Assembly (NCBI RefSeq): GCF_025642975.1
Contig: NZ_JANZKJ010000002.1
Coordinates: forward strand, 186,001 to 250,000
Origin: Pseudomonas sp. RIT-PI-S
Lineage (GTDB): Bacteria > Pseudomonadota > Gammaproteobacteria > Pseudomonadales > Pseudomonadaceae
Length of the DNA stretch: 64,000 nucleotides
Reading direction: 5' to 3'
A model generated the notes under the pieces. That model was not told where the DNA came from, made no database searches, and saw nothing but the letters and a program-made list of their open reading frames with translations. The translations under genes were made by a program, and so were the position numbers. Shown here piece by piece: positions 48,249-55,267 of the stretch (positions are counted from its first letter, which is position 1; every line of letters begins with the position of its first letter).

Positions 48249-49685
48249 CTACAAACGAGGCAGCCGTTCATCCAGCCGTTGATACAACGCGCTGGATGCC
48301 GGCCAGTTGCGCAAGAAACGCGCGCGATCCCGCCCATAGGCGGCAATGAAGCTGGCTTGGGAGGAGTACTGCTGCATGGCATCCAGGTCGATCATCGACC
48401 ACTGGCCCCGCTCCCAGAACAGGTTGTACGCCTTCATGTCACCGTGGCTGATCCGCTCGCGGATCAAGCTGGCGAACAAGCGATCGAGCGCCTCCAACTG
48501 AGCTTCTGGAACTTGGGCATCGTCGACATGGGCGCTGAAGCACTGCATCAGGTCTGGCCCCTGCAAGTGCTCGGTGATCAGATAAGCGGAGCCCCGTAGG
48601 CCCAGCGTGCGGTGTTCCAGTACGCCCAAGGGGCGTGGCGTGGCAATGCCGAGAAAACCGAGGCGCTGCGCCTCGATCCACGAGTGCCAGGCGCGGCTGG
48701 GCCGCCAGAAGCGCTTGAACCAATGGGCCACGCCCTTGATGTTGTATCGCTTGATAAGCAGCGGGCGCCCATTGGCGTTGACCTTCGCAACCGTGGCCGC
48801 GCCGCCGGTCTTGTACAGATGGCCATGCTCGATCAGTTGGTCGGCATTGGCCAGCACGGGCAGGATCGCCGCCTCTTCATCGCGGGGGATCGCGCGCAGC
48901 ATCGACGGCCCACGGCTAACGCTGAACAACGTGCAGTCGCGCCCCGCCTTGGCCAGCAGGTCGCGCAAGCGCCACGCGCGTACCTTGGCAATCTGTTTCT
49001 CCAGCGCCTCTAGCGGCAAGGCATGCTCGCTGTTGGCCAGCAGGTAGTACACCAGCAGCTCTTCAATAAAGGGCGATAACGCCTGAGGCAGCTGTGCGAA
49101 GAATACGCCCAGGTTCTCCAGCACCCGTTGCCGGGACAGGGGCTGGCCAGGTTGCTCGGCGCGCACGCCACCACCATCGACCACATAGACTCTCCCGCCG
49201 CAGCGCAACAGGTTGTCCAGGTGCAGGTCCTCCTGCCACAGGCCCTTGGCGTGCAGGCCGGCAATGGCCTGAAGGGCCTCGCCGAGCACTTGGGTCTGCG
49301 CATCGGCCAGCGGCTCCAGCGGCTCGATCTCGGCCCAGGCGGTGGCGAGGTTTTCAGCACCCTGGAGGAATTCGAACAGCAACCAGCCGCCTTCGCCCTC
49401 GCGCAGGCCCTCGGCCAGCAGCGTCGGCGTGGCCAAGCCTTGCGTCGACAGCAAACGGGCGCCCTCGCGCTCACGCTGGAACTGCCGCGCCGCGCGGGGC
49501 CCGACCAACAGCTTGGCGAGCACCGCGCGCCCGCGCCATACACCCGCCCCAACGTAACGCTGCCCCGGCAAAACCCGCAGCAAGGTAAGCAGTTGCAACT
49601 GGGCCGGGCCGGCGGCGTCGGCCAGGGTCAGGGAAAGTGGCAACGCCGGCGTTCGACCCGCCCGCGCCAACTGTTGCAAAGACAT
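48249..49685 (-). CDS. Tandem InaA/WaaP-like LPS kinase
   Basis: A 478-residue protein made of two kinase-like halves. The first has HAKGLWQEDLHLDNLL with catalytic Asp and Asn and VYVVDGGG; the second has RISHGDMKAYNLF and WSMIDLDAM. Each half carries the H-x-D...N plus DFG-like residues of the lipopolysaccharide kinase family, so this is a fusion or internal duplication. The homologous P. aeruginosa gene next to wapQ (PA5006) is uncharacterised. It is the last gene in the waaF-to-here operon and starts inside the previous stop (TGATG). Confidence 0.78.
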   Translation of the reverse strand: MSLQQLARAGRTPALPLSLTLADAAGPAQLQLLTLLRVLPGQRYVGAGVWRGRAVLAKLLVGPRAARQFQREREGARLLSTQGLATPTLLAEGLREGEGGWLLFEFLQGAENLATAWAEIEPLEPLADAQTQVLGEALQAIAGLHAKGLWQEDLHLDNLLRCGGRVYVVDGGGVRAEQPGQPLSRQRVLENLGVFFAQLPQALSPFIEELLVYYLLANSEHALPLEALEKQIAKVRAWRLRDLLAKAGRDCTLFSVSRGPSMLRAIPRDEEAAILPVLANADQLIEHGHLYKTGGAATVAKVNANGRPLLIKRYNIKGVAHWFKRFWRPSRAWHSWIEAQRLGFLGIATPRPLGVLEHRTLGLRGSAYLITEHLQGPDLMQCFSAHVDDAQVPEAQLEALDRLFASLIRERISHGDMKAYNLFWERGQWSMIDLDAMQQYSSQASFIAAYGRDRARFLRNWPASSALYQRLDERLPRL

Positions 49686-50437
49686 CAACGTGCCTCCTTG
49701 TGGCGCCGGCGCACAACCAGTTGCTCCATCCAGGCAGTGACCTGCGGGTCATTGGCGGGGGCTTGCAGATAAGCGGAAAGAAAGCCGCGTATATCCGTCT
49801 CGGACCAAGCCTGGGCCCGCCGCAGCAACGGTTCCAGATCCCGGACCCGGTCGCGCTGGCCAAGCCAGGTGCCGCGGGTTTTCTCAAGGTCGATCAGGCG
49901 TGCTTCGAAACCCTCACCCTCGGCACGCAAGAAGATGTGCTTGGGATAGAAGCAGCCGTGAACCAACCCGGCGCGGTGCAGCCGACGCGCCAGCTCACCG
50001 CATGCCTGCGTCAGCGCCGCACGGCGTGTGGAGGTGAGCACCGGCCACTGCGCCAGCCATGCGCCCAGCTCGCTCCAGCCATCCAGGGCACGGGTGAGCA
50101 GCATCGCTTGCCATTCACCATTGTGGTGGCGCTCGGCAAAGTAACTGGCTTCAAGGGCCGGGACCCCGAGCTGCTGGTAACGGCGAATGTTGCGAAATTC
50201 CCGGGCTACCGTTGGCTCCCCTAGTGGGTGGCGAAGGCTGCGGGTCAGGTAGTTGGCCTGGCGCTTGAGATAAAAGCCTTGATCGCCCAGGTCCAGGCGA
50301 AACACCTGGCTCCAGCCGCCTCGGCCAACATTGGCCTCATCGACGGCGGTCAACGGCAGCGCCCACAGCGTATCGAAAGCGGTGAAGCCCCGGCTGGCCA
50401 ATAGGGCCTGGTCACCTGGCGCGATAAAGACCTTCAT
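49685..50437 (-). CDS. wapQ: InaA/WaaP-like LPS kinase (WapQ position)
   Basis: A 250-residue protein of the WaaP/InaA family. It lies at the position of wapQ (PA5007). The N-lobe has YLKRQANYLTRSL with a candidate Lys, and ARLIDLEKTR gives the metal-site Asp. However the catalytic loop is LVHGCFYPKHIFL, where WaaP has HRDCYICHF: the WaaP Asp position is Cys here, so activity is uncertain. Overlaps of four bases upstream (ATGA) and one downstream show tight coupling. Confidence 0.75.
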   Translation of the reverse strand: MKVFIAPGDQALLASRGFTAFDTLWALPLTAVDEANVGRGGWSQVFRLDLGDQGFYLKRQANYLTRSLRHPLGEPTVAREFRNIRRYQQLGVPALEASYFAERHHNGEWQAMLLTRALDGWSELGAWLAQWPVLTSTRRAALTQACGELARRLHRAGLVHGCFYPKHIFLRAEGEGFEARLIDLEKTRGTWLGQRDRVRDLEPLLRRAQAWSETDIRGFLSAYLQAPANDPQVTAWMEQLVVRRRHKEAR

Positions 50438-51168
50438 TCCCGGCCCTCGAAGAAACCGACGATATGCCGGATGCGTTTTTTATCCGAGGCATTGAGCCGA
50501 TCGCGCCTGCGGTACTGCAGATAGAACCGTAACCGCTGAGTCGCGGACAGTTGGTACTTGGCAACCTTGTCCAGGCAGGCCAGGTCCTTGGTGATCCGGT
50601 AACGCAACATGAAACCCCACCAGAAGGCGCCATTGGGGCAGTCGATCAAGTACAGCGTGCCGTCGGCGTCGACCAGCAGGTTGCGCCACTTCAAGTCGTT
50701 ATGGGTGAAGTGGTGATCATGCAGGGTGCGGGTATGCTGGGCGAGTTGCCGGCTGACGTGGTCGACCCAGCGACGGTCACGCAGGCGCGGGTCCTCGCGC
50801 CTGACCAGCAGCCAGAGGTCCTCGGTAGCCGGCAGTTCGCGGGTGATCATCGCGCCGCGCTCAAAGGAGCCGTTGTCTCGCTCCAGGCCAAAGCCCACCA
50901 CCTGCGCCGTGGGAATGCCCCACTTGGCGAAGCGCTTGAGGTTCTGCCATTCGGCCTTTACCCGCGGCTTGCCCAAGTAACGGCGCAGGCCCTTGCCGGC
51001 ACTGGTGTAGCGTTTGACGTAATACGCCACGCCCTGGTGCATCACTCGCACCAGCTCTGAGAGCGGGTCGCGGGTCAGCCGCTCGCCCTGAAGGGCGAAC
51101 ACCGCGTCCAGGCTACCGAATACGCTGGCCAGCTCCTCGCAGCCCGGGTCCAGTTTCCATCCGGCCAT
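50434..51168 (-). CDS. wapP: LPS core kinase WapP-like
   Basis: A 244-residue InaA/WaaP-family kinase at the wapP (PA5008) position. Candidate ATP-lysine lies in YYVKRYTSAG, the catalytic loop FTHNDLKWRNLLV retains Asp and Asn, and YLIDCPNG supplies the metal Asp. It should phosphorylate a heptose of the inner core or a related site. The ATG at 51168 shares one base with the waaP stop, so translation is coupled to waaP; a longer upstream frame is not coding by overlap with waaP. Confidence 0.85.
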   Translation of the reverse strand: MAGWKLDPGCEELASVFGSLDAVFALQGERLTRDPLSELVRVMHQGVAYYVKRYTSAGKGLRRYLGKPRVKAEWQNLKRFAKWGIPTAQVVGFGLERDNGSFERGAMITRELPATEDLWLLVRREDPRLRDRRWVDHVSRQLAQHTRTLHDHHFTHNDLKWRNLLVDADGTLYLIDCPNGAFWWGFMLRYRITKDLACLDKVAKYQLSATQRLRFYLQYRRRDRLNASDKKRIRHIVGFFEGRE

Positions 51169-51974
51169 CAGAGCGCATCCCCGTAGCGTTGCTTGCGTGC
51201 GTACAGCTTGCTGGCCTTGTGCTCCAGCCAACTCAAGAGCGGTGCTTCGTCGCGAAGCACCTGGCGCAGCGGCTGCTGGAAGTAAGCGCGAAGAAAGCGC
51301 AGCTTGTCGCGGCGGGTAAGGCCGATGTCCAACGCAGAGAAATACAGCGCGGCCAAGTCCTTGTTGCGCCAGCGGCGAGTGATACGTGAGCGGGTCTGGG
51401 CGCGGTGCAGGTCGATCACCGACAAGCGAAAATCGGCCGGGTCGAATGGGCGATCGGTGTGCAGCAGGAAATGGCAGATATAGCAATCGCGGTGGTTGAC
51501 CCCCGCGCGGTGCATGCCGCCGGTCATCTCTGCGACACGCTGGATCAACGCCCACTTCGTCCGCGGCGCCGGAGGCCGGGCGCGCCAGTCGAGGCTGTAG
51601 TCTTCCAGGCTGACGGTGGGCGCCAGTTCCTCGGTGACGATGAACGAGTGCTGCGCGGCAGGGTTGGCGCCACGCTCGCCATAAGCTACGGCGGTCATGG
51701 TCGGCACACCGGCTTCGTGCAAGCGGCGAATGGCAAGCCATTCCTGGCCGGCACCGAGCACTGGCAGCTTGGCGCTGAAGAGGTTCTTGAACACCTCGCC
51801 CCAGCCGATGCCACGATGGATCTTCACGAAGTACCCGCGCCCCTGAACCTCGGTACGCAACGTGCGGCGCCCTTCCAGCTCGCGGTATACCTGGCCCTGC
51901 AGGCCTTCGACCGCAACGAAGGGGTCCGCACCGGCCCACAGGCGCTTGAACGGCTCTGCCAACATCAGCTTCAT
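51168..51974 (-). CDS. waaP: LPS heptose I kinase WaaP
   Basis: A 268-residue inner-core kinase that phosphorylates heptose I; in P. aeruginosa it is essential and the length is the same. Visible features: YFVKIHRG (ATP-lysine region), HRAGVNHRDCYICHFLL (catalytic Asp) and SVIDLHRA. The ATG at 51974 overlaps the waaG stop (ATGA). Inner-core phosphate stabilises the outer membrane, so the gene is expected to be essential or nearly so. Confidence 0.93.
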   Translation of the reverse strand: MKLMLAEPFKRLWAGADPFVAVEGLQGQVYRELEGRRTLRTEVQGRGYFVKIHRGIGWGEVFKNLFSAKLPVLGAGQEWLAIRRLHEAGVPTMTAVAYGERGANPAAQHSFIVTEELAPTVSLEDYSLDWRARPPAPRTKWALIQRVAEMTGGMHRAGVNHRDCYICHFLLHTDRPFDPADFRLSVIDLHRAQTRSRITRRWRNKDLAALYFSALDIGLTRRDKLRFLRAYFQQPLRQVLRDEAPLLSWLEHKASKLYARKQRYGDAL

Positions 51975-53095
51975 GCTGCCCGCTCCTGCAAGATCACGTC
52001 GGCAGCATGTTCGGGCATGCTGTACAGGTCCGCATGGTCGGCGAAGGCCAGGCCGTTGCGCGACCACTCGGCGCGAGCGCGATCATCTTCGAGCAGCCGC
52101 TGCAATTGGCGGTTCAACTCACCCTGATCGAACGGCTCCGGGAGCACCACGCCGGCTTGCGCCTCGTCGATGTAATGGGCATACCCGCACACGGCGGTCA
52201 CCAAGACCGGCAAGCCGGCCACCACGGCTTCGAGCAGCACGGTGCCAGTGTTTTCGTTGTAGGCCGGATGGATCAACGCGTCGGCACCCAGCAGGAAGCG
52301 CGGGATGTCGCTGCGCCCCTTCATGAAGCGGACCTGATCGTTCAGGCCCAAGGCGGTGCTTTGCAGTTGGAACACTTTGGGATCGTCCTGGCCGATCACG
52401 AACAGCCGGGTGCGCTGGCGCAGCTCAGGCGGCAGCGCGGCGAGCGCCTTGAGCGAGCGATCGACGCCCTTGGTCTTGAACCCCGAACCGATCTGCACCA
52501 GCAACCTGTCCTGCGCGCCCAGGCCGAACTCCTCGCGAAACGCGGCGCGTACTTCGGCGGCGTTGGCCGGCGCCCGGCGGTCGAGGGAGATGCCAGGGGG
52601 TAACAAGTGGAAACGGCTATCGGGTGTGCCGTAATGCTTGATGAACAGCGGCTGCTGTACCTGGGAAATCATCAGCACTTCGGTCCGTGCTTCAGGAGCG
52701 AACACCGCACGCTCGTACTCGGCGAAGTGCCGGTAGCGGCCCCAGCGGCGATACAGCGGGTTGCGCAAGGTTTGCGCCTTGTCTTCATAGCAACCGTCGG
52801 CGGCGTAGTAAACGTCCAGCCCCGGCATCTTATTGAAGCCAATCAGCCGATCCACCGGGCGCCGGGCCAGATCCGCGGCCATCCAGGCGCTGAGTTTTTC
52901 GTTGCGCCGATGATTGAACAGGGCCTTTACGGGCGCTACCAACACTTCGAAGCCAGCTGGCACATCGCCCTCCCAGATCAACGTGTACACGCGAATCTGG
53001 TGGCCGCGCCGCTGGCATTCAAGGGCGATGCGCATGAAATCGCGTTGCAATCCGCCGAACGGGAAGTATTTGTATAGAACGAAAGCCAATTGCAT
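51971..53095 (-). CDS. waaG: LPS glucosyl-/galactosaminyl-transferase WaaG
   Basis: A 374-residue GT4 enzyme that adds the first outer-core hexose to the heptose region. Seen: FVLYKYFPFGGLQRD, LIGFNKMPGLDVYYAADGCYEDKA, GSGFKTKGVDRS and the donor-site IHPAYNENTGTVLLEA (E-x7-E). The ATG at 53095 shares a base with the waaC stop. Length and neighbours match WaaG of pseudomonads. Confidence 0.95.
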   Translation of the reverse strand: MQLAFVLYKYFPFGGLQRDFMRIALECQRRGHQIRVYTLIWEGDVPAGFEVLVAPVKALFNHRRNEKLSAWMAADLARRPVDRLIGFNKMPGLDVYYAADGCYEDKAQTLRNPLYRRWGRYRHFAEYERAVFAPEARTEVLMISQVQQPLFIKHYGTPDSRFHLLPPGISLDRRAPANAAEVRAAFREEFGLGAQDRLLVQIGSGFKTKGVDRSLKALAALPPELRQRTRLFVIGQDDPKVFQLQSTALGLNDQVRFMKGRSDIPRFLLGADALIHPAYNENTGTVLLEAVVAGLPVLVTAVCGYAHYIDEAQAGVVLPEPFDQGELNRQLQRLLEDDRARAEWSRNGLAFADHADLYSMPEHAADVILQERAA

Positions 53096-54156
53096 CAACG
53101 CAGGTCCTCGGCCAACAACAGCGCGCTCAGGCGTCCTGCCACTCGCTCGGGGTTCACGCGGGTGAAGCACAGCGGCCACTCGCGCTTGATGTCGTGCCGG
53201 CGCAGGTCTTCCGGCGTCGGCTTGTAAGTGCAGGTTTTCTGCAGGCAGGGTGCGCAGGGCCAGTCGCTGCCCAAGTGTTCCTGGGCGCGCCCGTAGGCAC
53301 CGGTCAGGCCTGGATTGGTCGGCCCATACAGCGACAGCGTAGGCACGTCCAGCGCAGCGGCCAGATGGCCCAGGCCGGTGTCCACGGCCACGCAGGCGCG
53401 GGCCTTGACCAGCACGTCGGCCACGCCGGCCAGGTTAAGCTTGGGTAGCACCGCCACGTTGTTCAGGCCCGCGGCAATGCGATGGGCGCGGCGAAACTCC
53501 GCCTCGTTGCCCCAAGGCAGGCGCACGCCGATATTGGCCAGCCTTAGCCGCTCGGCCAGCTCGCGCCAATAGGCCTCTGGCCAGTGCTTGCTGTCCCAGG
53601 TGGTACCGTGCAGGAACACCACGAAGGGCACCGGATGCGGCACCGCCAGCTGACGCGAACGGCTTAGGCCGTATTGCCCCAGGGTATGCGGCAGGTCATA
53701 GCCCAACGCCAGCGCGAACAGCTGGCGTACCCGCTCCACGGCGTGCTGCCCACGCACCACGCCCAGCTTACGGTCATAAAAACGGCTAGCCAGCGGCTCG
53801 CGGGCCGAACGTTTGTCCAGCCCGGCTACCGGAGCCTTGACGTAGCGAGTCAGCCAAGCACTTTTCAGCAAGCCTTGGGCGTCGATCACCAGGTCGTAGT
53901 GGCGTTCGCGCAGCTGCTGCTTGAAGCGGCGCCACTCGCCGGTTTTTATCGTTTGCCAGAGGTTCTTGCGCCAGCGGCGCACCGCGACCGGGATGACCTT
54001 ATCGACCGCCGGATGCCAGGTAGGGAGTTCCGCGAAACCCTCCTCTACCACCCAATCGAAGCGGATCCCGGGGATGGCCCTGGCGGCATCGGTAAGCGCT
54101 GGCAGGCTGTGGATGATGTCCCCGAGCGACGAAGTCTTGATCAGCAATACCCGCAC
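53095..54156 (-). CDS. waaC: LPS heptosyltransferase I WaaC
   Basis: A 353-residue GT9 enzyme that transfers the first L-glycero-D-manno-heptose to Kdo. Motifs: VLLIKTSSLGDIIHSLPAL, FVVFLHGTTWDSKHWPE, and VAVDTGLGHLAAALDVPTL with YGPTNPG. It starts at GTG 54156 immediately after the waaF TAA stop (no intervening base), so translation should be coupled. Confidence 0.95.
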   Translation of the reverse strand: MRVLLIKTSSLGDIIHSLPALTDAARAIPGIRFDWVVEEGFAELPTWHPAVDKVIPVAVRRWRKNLWQTIKTGEWRRFKQQLRERHYDLVIDAQGLLKSAWLTRYVKAPVAGLDKRSAREPLASRFYDRKLGVVRGQHAVERVRQLFALALGYDLPHTLGQYGLSRSRQLAVPHPVPFVVFLHGTTWDSKHWPEAYWRELAERLRLANIGVRLPWGNEAEFRRAHRIAAGLNNVAVLPKLNLAGVADVLVKARACVAVDTGLGHLAAALDVPTLSLYGPTNPGLTGAYGRAQEHLGSDWPCAPCLQKTCTYKPTPEDLRRHDIKREWPLCFTRVNPERVAGRLSALLLAEDLR

Positions 54157-55206
54157 TTAATCGGCCCCTGCCATGAGGTGGCCAGCGTCTGCCGGCTCCA
54201 TGCCTTGCAGGGCGTCCACGACTCGCTGTGAGTCGAGCAGGCGCAGGCAGTTGTAATGGCCGAAGCGGCAGGTGCGCTCAAAGCACGGGGAGCAATCGAT
54301 ACCCAGGCGTACAACCGCGACCTGGTCGGCCAACGGCGGGGTAAAGCCTGGCGAGGTAGAGCCGTAGACCGCCACCAATGGACGGTTCAATGCGGCCGCC
54401 ACGTGCATCAGCCCCGAATCGTTGGAAACCACCGCCGCGGCGCAGGACATCAGGTCGATGGCCTCGGCCAGCGAGGTGTTGCCGCACAGGTTGATGGCTT
54501 CCTCGCGAAGGCCTGGGATCAGCCGATCGCGGATAGCCTCTGCGACGGGCTGATCCTTCTGCGAACCGAACAGCCATACCTGCCAGCCCTGGCGGATACG
54601 CGCTTCGGCGACTTCCGCATAGTGCTCGGCCGGCCAACGCTTGGATTCGCCGAACTCCGCCCCTGGGCATAGTGCAAGCACGGGGCGGTCCAGCATGAGA
54701 TCGAACCGCGCCAGTGCCTCGGCGCGGCTGGCCGGGTCGATGCGTAACCGCGGCTGCGGGTACGGCGTAGGCAGCTCTTCTCCGGGCGGGTAGGCCAGGG
54801 CCATGAAGCGCTCGATCATCAGCGGGTAACGGGCTTTGTCCAGCACGCGCAGGTCGTTCAGCAGGCCATAGCGGAATTCGCCTTTCCACCCGGTGCGCCG
54901 GGCTACACCGGCGAAGAATGGCACCAACGCGGACTTGAGCGAGTTCGGCAACACAATGGCCTGATCGTACTGGCCCCTGAACGAGCGGCCGATCTTGCGG
55001 CGAGTCGTCAGGTCCAGCACACCGTGGCCGAGCGGGAAGCTGAGTGCCTGCCGCACCTGGGGCATACGCTCGAGGATCGGCCGGCTCCACTCCGGGGCGA
55101 GCACGTCGATCTGGCAGTCGGGATCGCGGTCCTTCAGGCACTGGAACAGCGTCTGGGCCATCACCATGTCGCCGACCCAACTGGGCCCGATGATCAGAAT
55201 TCTCAT
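54157..55206 (-). CDS. waaF: LPS heptosyltransferase II WaaF
   Basis: A 349-residue GT9 enzyme that adds the second heptose. Motifs: ILIIGPSWVGDMVMAQ, ALCPGAEFGESKRWP, and VVSNDSGLMHVAAALNRP with YGSTSPGFTPP. The ATG at 55206 (MRILIIGPSWVGD) is the family start; 20 in-frame codons upstream are not like it. It opens the operon waaF-waaC-waaG-waaP-wapP-wapQ-tandem kinase and lies 61 bases after the stop of glnE on the same strand. Confidence 0.95.
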   Translation of the reverse strand: MRILIIGPSWVGDMVMAQTLFQCLKDRDPDCQIDVLAPEWSRPILERMPQVRQALSFPLGHGVLDLTTRRKIGRSFRGQYDQAIVLPNSLKSALVPFFAGVARRTGWKGEFRYGLLNDLRVLDKARYPLMIERFMALAYPPGEELPTPYPQPRLRIDPASRAEALARFDLMLDRPVLALCPGAEFGESKRWPAEHYAEVAEARIRQGWQVWLFGSQKDQPVAEAIRDRLIPGLREEAINLCGNTSLAEAIDLMSCAAAVVSNDSGLMHVAAALNRPLVAVYGSTSPGFTPPLADQVAVVRLGIDCSPCFERTCRFGHYNCLRLLDSQRVVDALQGMEPADAGHLMAGAD

Positions 55207-55267
55207 GGGTTTCCCGCAAACGATCGGGGAGGCCGACGCCTCCCCATGGATTTCAACAACATGCAAT

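Noticed and set aside
51175..51939. N-terminal extension of the WapP-like frame
   Set aside because: The frame upstream of 51168 overlaps waaP; the real start is ATG 51168 with TGATG coupling.
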